Source: Umbilicaria muhlenbergii
Taxonomy: Eukaryota; Ascomycota; Lecanoromycetes; Umbilicariales; Umbilicariaceae
Direction: 5' to 3'
NCBI GenBank assembly: GCA_000611775.1
Contig: KK106982.1
Location: 3,255,384-3,319,383 of the forward strand
DNA: 64,000 nucleotides
In this document: positions 11,063-21,823 of the stretch, piece after piece
How positions within the stretch are numbered: position 1 is the stretch's first letter
Layout of the letters: each line of letters starts with the position of its first letter
Translations under genes and position numbers: made by a program
The notes under the pieces: generated by a model
Told to the model about the DNA's origin: nothing
Databases searched by the model: none
The model's input: the letters and a program-made list of their open reading frames with translations, nothing else

Positions 11063-12318
11063 GGTCGACCATATCGACAGCTGCCCGGTCTTTGACTCCC
11101 CTGGAGGCGGCCACGACTGTCCACGCATGGCTATGTGGATCTTGGGTCAACAGCCTTAAATATTGATTTCGGGAAAGCGCAATGTATACCACAGTTGTAC
11201 GAACATATAAATGTACATATGAGTTCTATCAACAAAGCCTTAAGATCCGGTGCTTATGTGATTGACTCTATTTGCAGCAACAGTCTCCATTCCCGTCCGA
11301 AGGTCCGAAAACATAGCGACGGGGCTGATCGTCTCTTAACCTCCTAAGTTATCGCGAGATTGAGTAGTTCCTTCTGGAAGTTCTGGTTCGATCGACCTAA
11401 CGACTTGTACTTTTGACGTTGTTACCGCCGCAACCAGAGTTATAGAGAGAGGTGTGATGCCAATCATCTAGCCTGATCAGGTCATGATGGCAATGCTCCA
11501 AGCATTCGTCGATCTCGACAAAACGGTCAGAATTGTCATGCTAGCAAGCTATTGTAATTGTATAGGAGACCTGAGCCGATAGAGACGAACTGACCAACAT
11601 CACGATGTGATTAATATTTCTGGACAATGGCTGAAAACACACTGCGGCGATCGATAATAGCAAATACTTCGGCCAGGTGGAAGGCTTGAGTATGGCTCCT
11701 TAGGCATAGGTATCCGTATTCCTGATACGAGCAGCGTCGCAATAACGAGAGTCCACTGCTCACGGCTTGACAGGCGACGTCTTACTACTACACACAGAGT
11801 CGGCGGTGTGTTACTAACACTGCTCGATGATTGTAAAATACTTTTCTATATCTTGTGTGATGCAAATGGTAACAACGCTCATGCTTTGGCTCGCTATCAC
11901 TGATTGGTCCCTTCCGACCCGGTCTCTAAGCGCCGACCCAGTGGACGACACCGTCTGATTCGCTCAACGGCCACCTGCCTGACTCTCCCATCACCCATTC
12001 GCTCTAGCACTGCTTTACTGTTGCGAAGAATAGATTCCGTGGCCATAATCCCGCACATCTTTAACGCTCCTGATGTGATGGCCAGTCCAATGAAGACGGC
12101 CTGCTTGCCTGCAATGCCACATCCACAAGCCGAAGTTCCCTCCTCTCAAGAGGTCGCAGTTCACACGTACCACGTCCCAGGAGGGCATATACTCTGTCGC
12201 ATTCCGAACGCTGATTTTGTTTCTATTATCGCTGCGTTTCATGCTATCTTGAGAGCGTCAATGCCGTAGTGAACACTTCTCAGGCGGCCTACTCTGCGGC
12301 TTGCCGTCACTGTTCACG
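11063..12318. other. Intergenic region / 5' flank of the proline-rich gene
   Basis: Ordinary composition with normal CpG content. The plus-strand open stretch 11,904-12,269 has no convincing start and no recognisable domain. It probably belongs to the 5' flank or leader of the gene at 12,319. Nothing else supportable was seen. Confidence 0.5.
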
Positions 12319-15300
12319 ATGAGCGCCCAGTACTCCTTCGCGCCCAACCTGCAGCTTGAGGTTGAAGCCGCAGCATCGACTCGATGCCGTCGGCGGGCTG
12401 TCCAGCCTCCTACCCTTACGACGACAATTGGGCTCGGGCAAAGCCTTGGTTCGGGACTTGGATTGATCAGTCAGACACCTCTCTCTACGACCTCGTTGAG
12501 TAGCCCTTTTTCCTCCTCCAGCGTTGTTCAGCAGTCGCCGTACCCTGCATCGCCGGCCGGAACGCTTAGGGGAACCTCCCCAATGGCACTGCGCAGTTCT
12601 GCCGGTTTCAGTGCCCCGTACAATCCGCAACAGTGGGCTTCACCAACCTCAGCATCAGGAGCTAGTTCTTCGACCAGACGGACAAACCAGCCAACAAGAG
12701 TCATATCGCTAATGGCGGCCCCAACCGGCCCAGATGGTATGCGAACCCCCTCGAACATTACAGCAATCGTTGACGGTGTTTGCGGTCAGAACCTGTTGCA
12801 TCTCCTCCACCACCATACTCCCCTCGACGAACTGAACAGCACCAGGTCCCGACTCGAAATACCAATAGCACAATCTCCCCTTCCGATACACTGTCTCCTA
12901 GCACCGATGCCTCTCAGTACAACACACCCATCAGCGCGGCCACTACAATCTCTCCCGATGGGGCGTCAAGCTATCATTCTGTTCGCTCCCCGCGTTCTTC
13001 GTTAGTACTGCCGGGAAACGAATCGCCTGTACACTCTCATGTCCTTACCTTTCCTCCTCCCCCCCTTCTATCTGGCAGTAACAGCAGCCGTGTTCGTTCC
13101 TCCTCAAAGAATCACACAGACAGACTACTGTCATCATTAACATCAAGAGCCAGGAACATAAGCACACCGCCGGCAGTGAACGCCATCGATGCGTTGCAGG
13201 AGACCACCGCTCAAGCGCTGGCACAGACACCTGAAACGCCCCAAATGGATTCATCACTACGAGCTCCAGCATCCCGCAGGGCAGCATCGACCGGGGCTAT
13301 TGGCGTCAACGGGCCCTTGCGGGGTTTGAGCCAATCTCCCAACCGTCACGTCTGGGAACCGGGGATGCCGTTGCCTCCGCCTCCCCCAGGACCGCCACCC
13401 ACCGTCCGGTCCCAGAGCATGAGCCGATCCTCAGATCTCTCTCCGCTGTCCGCAAGAGAACACATTACCGCACCACGAACTCGTCGTCCACCGGTTCAAG
13501 GGACAAGTCTCGAAACAATACCACCTACACCAGCTGACTGGAAAGAGGAAGTATGCAATAACCATGGATCCTGGCCCAATCGAGTCATTGGAACCTTACC
13601 GCTGCATATCGACACTAGCCGCACTGGACATACTGATCGTACCGCGGAGCATTATCCGCCGTCTGCTATTGCCGCGGACGGTCCAAGATCCTCACACATG
13701 CGTCGCGACTCGGTCAATGGGGCCCTAATACGTAGTCCCGCGGTCAGAAATCGTAGCTCAAAAGGTATTCGTGAACGTCGCAGTGAGAGCAAAAATGGCA
13801 AAGGGAGAGTACCAGAGGATCTCAGCACCACTAATCTCTGGGGTGCTTCGGGAAATAATCCCAAAATGGTAGACCTAGATCTACCTTTGAGCGGGAACAG
13901 TCTTTCAAGGCGACAAACCATCACCAAGTCCACGCCTAGGAGCAGCAAGAGCATCCGTGGAGTGGTCGAGGCCTCGGACAGTGCTGAAGGTCGATCATTG
14001 TCTGATCAAACTTCGTTCGACGAGTTGCGTTATTCCACTCCACGGCCGGAATCTACTCGCTCGAACCATTTCCCAAAAAACATCACTCCTACACCGCCGT
14101 TCTCCCCAGGCAGGGACGCATTCCAGAGATCTTTTTCAAATTCTCGCACATCGCCGGCGTTGCCGCCAAACCCATCACCCACGCCTTTCCTGTGCAAGCA
14201 GAACGAAGAATGTAATGCGTTCTGCCTCGTTGCACCACATGCAACCCAAAATCGCCTAGGATCTCATCTACTCCATTTGCCGAATTCTGACGTCTCGAGA
14301 CCGGCGCCGCTTGCGCCACCGAACGGACGCGTCGATCGGCCGGTATCCGATCTTCTCAGTCCAGAAAGCCCCTCAGAATTCGCCAGACGCGCTGTAGAGC
14401 GCCACCGTAACTTTGCAGAACGCGAGGCTGCTTTGAGTAACGATGCTGCTAGATTGGACCTCTTTACGCAGTTCGTTGTTGCTGAATCAAGGATCCGAAG
14501 AGATCGATACGCTCTAGTCTTCGACGACGATAACATTAATATTGATGAATTGACAGAGGGCATGTTCGAACACTCCTCCGCTGGAGTCAAAGCTTGTGAA
14601 ACGGAGCAAGGTTTAGATGTAGAACAACATTTTGGAGATTCAGATCAGCAGGTTTCCAGGACGACTTCGCACACTTCTCACAAGTCAACAACGTTCACGA
14701 CAGCCAGCCAAGACGCCGATTCTCCCATGAGCAGCACCAGCAATCCGCATAGTCGACCAGAATCTACCTGGTGGAACGACTACGTACCTTGTCTTTCGCC
14801 TATTGCGAGCATGAGCATCGTTACGGGGCAAGATGAGATGGATTCAAGAGGAAGACCACCAAGCCGGTGGTGGGAGAGTGCCTCTTGTGACTCGGTCAGC
14901 GCCGACGCTTTCAAGGTTATAGAAAGATCTAAGCGGGAGTCAAAGTATATGGGATTACCTCGGGAGTCCCGGAAGCCTTCATGTTCCCACCACGAGAAAA
15001 GGATTTCAACCTCAGCTGACCACAAAGGCGAGAGTGCGGCGCTACCAAGTCAGTGGTCACGATATGGTCCAGAGGAATACCCGCCCGAGAAGACTGGCTG
15101 GTATGAGGAGACGCCCACGGCCTCACCGCCTGCTGCGCATCCGCCGACGCCTCCATCAGCCCCATACGCTCCTAGCCCTAAAAAATTTGATATCTCACGG
15201 CTAGTGACTCTACCACCACCGTACCCACGGCATCATCCAGCGGTAAACAACAGTCACCCTGATTTATCTGAAATAAGGATTAGCATACGGTCACTAGGAA

Positions 15301-16436
15301 ATATCAGTGAAGCCGACCTCGCGAGACAAACCCACAAATCTCAAATGCAGGAAAGGCGGCAGAGCAATGAATCATGGCGGAAGCATTTGCGTTCTCGTCA
15401 CAGCCAAGATATGCACCACCGCATGGCACGTGACGACATCTCACAGGAGGAATTTGATGCAGCCGAAGCAGCCATCGAATCCGAAGAGTTAGAAGCGGAG
15501 AAAGACATCGTACAGTCTGATTTCGATCTCTTCCAGACGAGCGTTGTCTCCCCGATGCATGCCCTCTTCTCTGCCCACATCAATAAAGCCAACGCATCCT
15601 TTGACCAGCTGAGCAGCCGTCTCTCCAACGACGCGCAACTGCAGAGCCCAAACCTGCCGCAAGAAGAAGGTGACGAGCAGCCCGAACTGCTCGAAAAGCT
15701 GACACAGCTCAAGTGGCTTTTCGAGGCCCGCGAAGCCCTCCACAGAGAAACCTATGACCTCCTCAGCGAGCGCAACGAGAAATACAAAGCTATCGTCGTA
15801 CTCCCTTACAAACAATCCCACAACACCGACAAAGTGGCTGAAGCCGAGTCGTTCTTCGCGCGGGATTCACACGACCGAAAACTTGCGTTCGAGAAGGATG
15901 CTCTAGCTCGCTACTCAGCATTCCTTGACATTATCGAATCGAACGTTGTCCGAGGCGTCGAGGTTCAATTGTCCGCTTTCTGGGATATCGCTCCCTCGCT
16001 TCTCAAATTGCTACAACGAATCCCCCAAGATTTGTATGGGTTCGAGATCCAGATTCCATGGCAAGAATATATCGAAAATCCGTCGTACCACGAGCACGCG
16101 CTACAGTATCTCTTTTCTCTCCTCGGGCATGCGGAGAAAAGCAGTTACCAGTTCATCGAGAGCCAGATTAATTTGCTTTGTCTCCTACACGGGGTCAAGG
16201 AGGCCTGCTTGGCAGCTGAGGGCAAGGTCAAGGGGATGCAGATGGAGGGGCGGAGGGCCGAGGAGGAGAGGAGAGCAGAGGAGCATAGATTGACGGATGA
16301 TCTGAAAGAGAAGGTGGGAGTTGTTGAGGGCTTGTGGGAGGAAGGGCTGGGAGCGGAGTTGAGAAATGTGAAGGGGCGCGTGAGGGGCTGGCTGGTGAGA
16401 ACTGGGGGCTGGGACGAGGACGGAGAGGAGGGTTGA
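12319..16436 (+). CDS. Conserved proline/serine-rich fungal protein, 1,354 aa, two exons
   Basis: Exon 1 is 12,319-12,736 and exon 2 is 12,790-16,436. The 53-bp intron starts GTATGC, has TTGAC as a branch-like site 18 nt before the acceptor, and ends CGGTCAG. Splicing moves from frame 1 to frame 3 and creates TGPDEPVASPPPPYSPRR, a block I associate with homologues across Pezizomycotina. The ATG at 12,319 gives MSAQYSFAP. The first two thirds are disordered, rich in Pro/Ser/Thr/Arg with a PLPPPPPGPPP run. The last 330 residues are predicted alpha-helical (LPQEEGDEQPELLEKL; GVEVQLSAFWDIAPSLL; GHAEKSSYQFIESQ), ending in an acidic/basic coiled coil. There is no signal peptide or membrane segment. 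Function is unknown to me. A polyproline-rich scaffold or cortical protein is an inference only. Confidence 0.88.
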
Positions 16437-16712
16437 TAACGGAGGGTGGCGCGGATGGGAGGGGCACGCATTGATTCTTGAAGCATTTCAGATACCCAGA
16501 AACCATGTCACCACCTAAGAAACAATCATGCTCTACCATTAGAGCAATGAAAAGGAGCGTCGAGGAAAAGCGTTCTAACGGTATGGCGTGTCTCCGCCTG
16601 CCCCAAACTCATATGGCGCAGACACGCTCGCGCGATGAATGCAAAATGTTCATTCCAAAACCCCCGGTGTCAATCATTTATCTACCCTCTTTCCAACCCT
16701 AGCTACAACCAC
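16437..16712. other. Short convergent intergenic region
   Basis: 276 bp between two genes that point toward each other, presumably holding both 3' ends. No feature is seen beyond that. Confidence 0.5.
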
Positions 16713-17824
16713 CTAAGCTGGATCTCTCCGGGCACCATTTGTTCGCCGATGCCTATTCCTCATCGCAGCATCCCTCTGTCTCTCAATTTCCTCGTGCGCC
16801 CACACTGCATCGCCCTCAGGTGCCTCCGCTTGGGCGTTGCTTTCTTTGTCGCTAACCCTCCTCTGCTGCTTCTCCCTACTTCTTCCCTCATTTCTACCGG
16901 CTTCCAGTGCCATGTCCTTCGCCGTCTTCGTCTGCATCCTGCTTTCTACATTCCTCACGGACGACCTTTTCTTGTTCGCCTTCATCTTTCTCTCCCGCTC
17001 CTGTCTTCGCCGCAGGCGCTCTTCTTCTCTGCGACGGGTGCCGTCTGCTTCCTCCAGTAGCCTTTTCTGTTCTCCATGCGACACGAGCCATGGATGATTG
17101 AGGATTGTCGCGCGGAAGTGGAACAGTTCGCTCCAGGCGGCCACTTCATCATTGGTCGTGTGGAGGATGCCTTTTGTGGTGGTGAATCGAGTCAGCAAGT
17201 AGAAGTTGGATGCGGTCTAACGGAGGAGAGAGGGGACATTTGCAGACGCACTGATCTTCTCAAGCGTCATCTGCCTGACGCCTCTGAATTCCCCAATTCC
17301 TCCCTTGACCTTGACGATTGATCCGACATCGACGCCTGCGAGGTCGATTGACAGGCCTGTAGCTGTGATGCCCACGGTATTCGTTTTCACGTTTGTACGG
17401 ATGCTGTCCGATGGGATGTTTAACTTGTTGTCCTCATCGGCAGCAATAGTAGCAGTACTTGTAGAACTCCTAGTCGCCACCGGTCTAGGGCAGATGATTT
17501 CCAGCGTCTCTCCACTACTGTCATCGATCATCAATATCCACCGCGTCGGATACTCGTCGAAAGCGACGATGACGCCGACAATACGGATCCATTTTATGGG
17601 ATGATTAAGGTGAAAATAGATGGCCTGGCCTATTAAGCATTATTGTCAGCATTTCAGTATGTCTTGTTACAAGCATAGCTCGTGAGCGTGCCTTCAAAGC
17701 CTTCATGCTCCAGCAGCGCGTGCACCTGTGCCGTTGTGACTTTGGCCCATGTGTTGAAGGTAGGGGAGACGGGAAAGCAGTAGGCGGGGTATAATGTCAA
17801 GGGTGCTGGAGAGAGCTTGGGCAT
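16713..17824 (-). CDS. STN1: CST complex subunit Stn1-like OB-fold protein, 329 aa, three exons
   Basis: Exons on the minus strand are 17,824-17,671, 17,629-17,252 and 17,170-16,713. The 41-bp intron (GTAACA..AATAG, CTGAC branch) and the 81-bp intron (GTGCGT..AAAAG, CTGAC branch) both join in frame, and the total is 990 nt including the stop. Stn1 works with Ten1, and in many species with a Cdc13/CTC1 partner, to cap telomeric DNA. Sequence support: YPAYCFPVSPTFNTWAKV near residue 12, YFHLNHPIKWIRIVGVIVA, DEYPTRWILMIDDSSGETL, VKVKGGIGEFRGVRQMTLE, then TNDEVAAWSEL and HPWLVS. This is the beta-strand order of the fungal Stn1 N-terminal OB fold. The last 120 residues are highly charged, Arg/Lys/Glu-rich and coiled-coil prone. 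The start is the first ATG in frame. The divergent neighbour begins at 18,417. Confidence 0.88.
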
Positions 17825-18416
17825 AGCATCTTTAGTAGGTCGGCATGGGTTTGCAGCGGAGTGGAGTATTGAAAAACACTGATCACGGGTAAGGTAGTAA
17901 CCGGATGTTTCGGTATTCCAGTGGGACGACGGACACACCGTTTGATCTGGCGCTTGATTTGACGGCGTGTATCATCTTCTTTTCCTTCGACTTGCACCAG
18001 TCATCCTTTTCCTATGTTCTCTTCTTGCTGATATCAGTTCTACCCAGATCTGTTATTTGTCTCTGCTTGACTGCGCTGTTACACCAGGTCTAAACTCGTT
18101 TGCTCGGCTTGAATATCAAACTATGACCGTCTCCTTCCACGGGCAGTGTTTACTTAACAATCCATCAACCGGTCTCTGCCACCTGTGCTTTGATCTGGAG
18201 AGGTGTGTCTTGCAAGGAAGATCCATCTCATCAACACCTGGCATGCAGGAGTTTGTTGCTTGCTGGTGTCGTAGGCAGTCTGTTAAAATGGATCTCTTCA
18301 CCTCCTACCTCTCCCTCTCCTTCTCTATTGCTTGGGTCTATCAGCGAAGACGTCATCTGGAAGTCTCATAAAGTAGCCTGTTCTCTACGCTGTCATACAA
18401 CAAAGTCATTGTCAGT
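17825..18416. promoter_or_regulatory. Divergent promoter region between STN1-like and GPI-protein genes
   Basis: 592 bp separate two divergently transcribed genes, so both 5' regions must lie here. The plus-strand half (18,030-18,416) is pyrimidine-rich with repeated CTC/TCTC runs, common in fungal promoters. No specific transcription-factor site is claimed. The open frames in it have no domain support. Confidence 0.45.
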
Positions 18417-19064
18417 ATGCCTCTATTTACGCCAACCCAAACAGAGTGGCTCCTCGTCCTGATCTTCTATATTTTCCTTTTCCAGTCTGTCAAAGCCTCC
18501 GCTGACACCCAGTATAATACGTTTTATCCGGCAATCTACTTATCGGATTCTCAACCTGTACCGGCTTCCCCTCCCCCTGCGTCCGCTCCGCCTGCGGCCT
18601 CCACAGTACCCTCTTCACCATCACTTCCCTCTCCAATCTCTGCCCCTTACTCGCCCGCCGTCCCACCCGCCTGTCCCGTCAACAATCTCTCTTGTGATGG
18701 CATCGGCGAACCCAGCTGGTGTTGTACGTCCAGTCAACGATGCGCTTTCGACGATGGTGGCGATGTGGCATGCTGTCCACTTGGGGACTTCTGTAAGGGT
18801 ACTATAAGTTATAGTGCGGGTGGTGGATCGGCGACGGGCGGAAGTGGTACAAGCGGCGGAACAGGTACGGGGAGGGTGACTGCGGGAAGTGAGGCCGGAT
18901 CGACTACAACGATCAACCAGGGAGGGGCCGGCGTGGGGGTGGAGACAGCTGGGGAAGGGGCTGTGCTATGGCACTCGAATGCGATGAGAAGTCGCGAAGC
19001 ATGGGGATATATGAAGTCAATGGGACTACTATTTGTAGCGTTGGTATCAGGTATGGCAGTTTGA
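18417..19064 (+). CDS. Secreted, probably GPI-anchored protein with eight cysteines, 215 aa
   Basis: Single exon starting at ATG 18,417. A hydrophobic segment WLLVLIFYIFLFQSVKA (residues 11-27) forms a plausible signal peptide. A Pro/Ser/Ala-rich linker spans residues 45-85. A compact cysteine domain follows: C86-x6-C-x8-CC-x5-C-x9-CC-x5-C126. Next is a Gly/Ser/Thr-rich stretch, and the C-terminal hydrophobic tail GLLFVALVSGMAV fits a GPI-attachment signal. The two CC pairs recall small disulfide-rich surface proteins, but the spacing differs from hydrophobins (no C-CC-C-C-CC-C order). It probably lies at the cell surface or wall. Its function is not known. It shares a divergent promoter with the STN1-like gene. 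Confidence 0.75.
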   Translation: MPLFTPTQTEWLLVLIFYIFLFQSVKASADTQYNTFYPAIYLSDSQPVPASPPPASAPPAASTVPSSPSLPSPISAPYSPAVPPACPVNNLSCDGIGEPSWCCTSSQRCAFDDGGDVACCPLGDFCKGTISYSAGGGSATGGSGTSGGTGTGRVTAGSEAGSTTTINQGGAGVGVETAGEGAVLWHSNAMRSREAWGYMKSMGLLFVALVSGMAV

Positions 19065-19164
19065 TAGCAGAAGTGTTCTGTCCCGATTGGTTCATTGCCG
19101 CTCATCCAGATACTACATAGCCCAACTGGCTAGAGTAGATGTAAGATTCCTTGAGCAAGTGCAA
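19065..19164. other. Convergent 3' intergenic region
   Basis: Only 100 bp lie between the stop codons of two converging genes, so their 3' UTRs very likely overlap. Confidence 0.5.
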
Positions 19165-20178
19165 CTACTGATTGCCTCTCTTAGCATCCTCCTCGTCGTT
19201 CTTTGGAACGCTGACCATCTTTGGTACAGTGACGGAGTTCAGATTGCGGAGAGCCTATAAATATAGTGGTCAGCAACAGTTGATCGACAGTTCCGGACAG
19301 AATCCTGCATTGTGTGACGGTGGCAGGTAAGCAAATCGCGCTCACACACCTGCCACCACCACGTGTCCCAGGTGAAACTCCACATCCACCAAGCCCACCC
19401 TTCTCCATAATGGAGCCACCACCACGGACTAAAAAGCTGTCTTAGACTTACAGTTTTGAAGGAGCTGTCAGGAAGCTGTCCGTCCCATTTGTCCTGCAAC
19501 TTGGTGATCTTGCCAGTAGACTGGTCGTAGTAGATCAATATTTTGCTCGCAATAGTCTGCTCCTTGCCGAGGCCTTTCATAACGTAACGAATCTTCAGGT
19601 CCATGGCGATGGGGTTGCCGGCATCAGTCACTTCATGAGACAGACGCTCGATCTCGGAGAAAGCTGTCTGTAGGCCATACTGAAGCCATTGTCTTAGCGT
19701 GGTTCTGACTGCGAGAGGGTAAGAGTATCTCACCCATTGTGGCTCGTACTGCTTACGCCCTTCGGCTTTGGTGATGGGATCTTCGAAAACACCGTCGTCG
19801 GCCCATAGCTGCAGCTTCTTCAGGGACGGCCGCCCAGCGAACAACTAGTGTACAGTGAGCAACAGTGCAAATAGGAAGTTGATTTGCCGTTCATGATCCT
19901 ACATCTAGTACACTGCCGACGAGGGTTTTCTGATGTTCATCAAGACTGACGCCGGAAGCAGTGTTGATGTTGGTATTTTCAATACCGAGATCCCCTCCTG
20001 TTGTAGATGTCAATAACAGGTGCGACGTCTCAAGGACCGCTTCATCGAGCATACCTGAAGACATCTTGCGAGCGTTGTAAATCGGAGAGACTTTGACAGT
20101 TGATGCGGTGAATGCTTTTGTTGGTGTGATGGAGGATCTAATGGCTCGTTGAAGGGAGAAAGGGGTAGAGAGACGCAT
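19165..20178 (-). CDS. Conserved fungal NTF2-like protein, 234 aa, four exons
   Basis: Exons (minus): 20,178-19,903, 19,844-19,734, 19,679-19,452, 19,254-19,165. Introns of 58, 54 and 197 bp have GT..AG ends, all in phase 0, giving 705 nt with the stop. The core LFAGRPSLKKLQLWADD, FEDPITKAEGRKQYEPQW, YGLQTAFSEIERLSHEVT, DLKIRYVMKGLGKEQTI and ILIYYDQSTGKITKLQDKW has the helix/strand layout of the NTF2-like (SnoaL-type) superfamily. The last exon ends VPKNDEEDAKRGNQ. From ATG 20,178 the N-terminus (MRLSTPFSLQRAIRSS) is Arg/Ser-rich and acid-free, like a mitochondrial presequence. A second ATG at 20,064 (MSSGMLDE) would give a cytosolic form without it. I know of no assigned reaction for such proteins. 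Confidence 0.8.
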
Positions 20179-20760
20179 GTGGAGTATTTTAGAGAATAGG
20201 AAGTCTGTGTGGAAGTGAATGGTTATAAGAGGCTTAGGAAAGTACAGAGTCTCGTCATCTCCAGAGTCATGACGCAATTTGAGCGGATCACCAACGGTGC
20301 GCGTGTGTCACGTGACAACATATGAGGTATAGCAGAGTATCAGATTACTCCGGAGTAGGTTACTGCTCCTGCGAGGAGAGACTGGGGAAAGACTGAGGAG
20401 AGCCTCAGTGATTGCTTATCAGGAGTGATAATTAGAGATCCTGACGGTTGCAAGTGATTGAACCCCGTGGCGTGTAACCTGTAACACTCATTTGATACCA
20501 TGTTTGAATCTTCTCGGCTTCGAGCGATATCTGTTGATTTGATTTGATGATACGCCTGGAGCCAAGAGTACTCTCCCCGTTGTCCATGAAGACTCTTGTT
20601 CGAGGTGCGTACGTGGTCAAGGAACTCAGGCCACCTCCTTCTGGCTTAGCCTTTGACTAGGCTGAAAAACTGTAAAGCGTACTCAGAGTAGGCCTATTGG
20701 GTGATCATGCTCACGCTGAGCTAGAAAGATCACTATGACAAGCTCCTCTGAGGGTCTGAT
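20179..20760. other. 5' flank of the NTF2-like gene and right edge of the island
   Basis: Ordinary composition up to about 20,700, then CpG disappears and AT content climbs. The minus-strand open frame at 20,432-20,620 shows no domain. Nothing else was seen apart from the E-box palindrome. Confidence 0.5.
20307..20316. promoter_or_regulatory. Palindromic GTCACGTGAC (CACGTG E-box)
   Basis: A 10-bp perfect palindrome with the CACGTG core, 129 bp upstream of the first ATG of the NTF2-like gene. In yeasts and fungi TCACGTGA is the kind of site bound by bHLH factors such as Cbf1. That it works here is an inference. Confidence 0.4.
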
Positions 20761-21823
20761 GTCTCTTTATTGCTTTATATCACCTCAGTCTCATGTATTT
20801 TATAAGTTCATTTAAGCATGAAGAAAGAGCTGTTCTATCATATTATAATATTTTTAATTAAACTCTTCTATATATGAGGAAAAACATTAAGTAAATTTAT
20901 ATCTTTTAAGTTGTTGAGATAATAAGTTAATTATAATAATTAATGCATACACCTGAATACAAAATTAATTAGTTATTATAATATATTATTAGAAAGATAG
21001 AAAAACTTTTAAAATATACAGAAAAAAAAATATTTTCCTTGTGTATTTCTTTTAATTATTTTAATATTAACATTTTACTTCTTTATTACATTATTATTGT
21101 TTAAAGTATTTCAATTATAGTAACAAAATTTTTATTTAAACTCTTTTATTTTTATTTTTTCATTAAGTATATACAGTCTAAGATTATAACACTGTGTAAT
21201 ACTACATATATAAGGTATTTATTATCTCAAGTTAATTTATTTTATCAATTTCTTTTGCAGCTGCTATTGATGTCAGAATTATATATTTTTAAATATTTTT
21301 TTTAATATCTTCTCATCTTATTTCTTGATTTTCATCCTCTACCCTCCTTAAAAGTTACTTTTATGTAGTTATTTTTATGTGTTTGATAAGTATTAAAGTA
21401 TTTTTAATTTCTTCCTTTGTGCATAATAATAATTATAATATTAATTGTGTGAATTTTACTTTTTATATCTTCTGTTTCAACTTTTACTGCTTTTGTTTAT
21501 ATTATCTGCAATATAATAAATAAATACTCTAATAACTATTTTATCTTACACTAAAAATATTAATTATTTTTATATATTAATAATTTATAAAGATATGATC
21601 TAAAGTAGCTGTGTTTTAATTTTAATTATATAAATATTGTAAAGGTTGATCTTTCATATTTGTATATTTTTTTTAACTTTATAATTAGATCAAACCTTGT
21701 AGTATATATTTTATATTACTGATCTTAATTCACTTTTTGTTATTTTATTAATTATTCTTTTTTAACAATTTCCTCAATATATTTCTTGATTCAAAATAAA
21801 GAATTATGCTTTGAGTTTATATT
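20761..21823. other. Extremely AT-rich sequence, no recognisable content
   Basis: From about 20,840 to 21,810 the sequence is dominated by A and T with many TA steps and homopolymer runs. It is visibly richer in TA than the neighbouring retrotransposon remnants, which keep many TCA/TGA triplets. No coding trace, LTR or tandem array was found. An older, more heavily mutated repeat is the simplest reading. Confidence 0.5.

Noticed and set aside
11904-12269. Separate small gene upstream of the proline-rich gene
   Set aside because: The start is not ATG, there is no domain, and the composition looks random. It is more likely leader or promoter sequence.
12301-13005. Two separate genes (12,301-13,005 and 12,780-16,436)
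   Set aside because: A 53-bp intron at 12,737-12,789 joins the two frames and restores a conserved block. The apparent start of the second frame is TTG inside the intron.
17654-17938. Stn1 start upstream of 17,824
   Set aside because: The extension begins with GTG, not ATG. The first in-frame ATG is at 17,824, just before the conserved YPAYCF block.
16713-20178. Functional gene cluster (biosynthetic or defence)
   Set aside because: The genes are unrelated in role and face different directions, and no synthase, NLR or transporter is present.
20840-21823. Mitochondrial DNA insertion (NUMT)
   Set aside because: High A/T alone suggested it, but no mitochondrial gene, tRNA or rRNA motif could be recognised.
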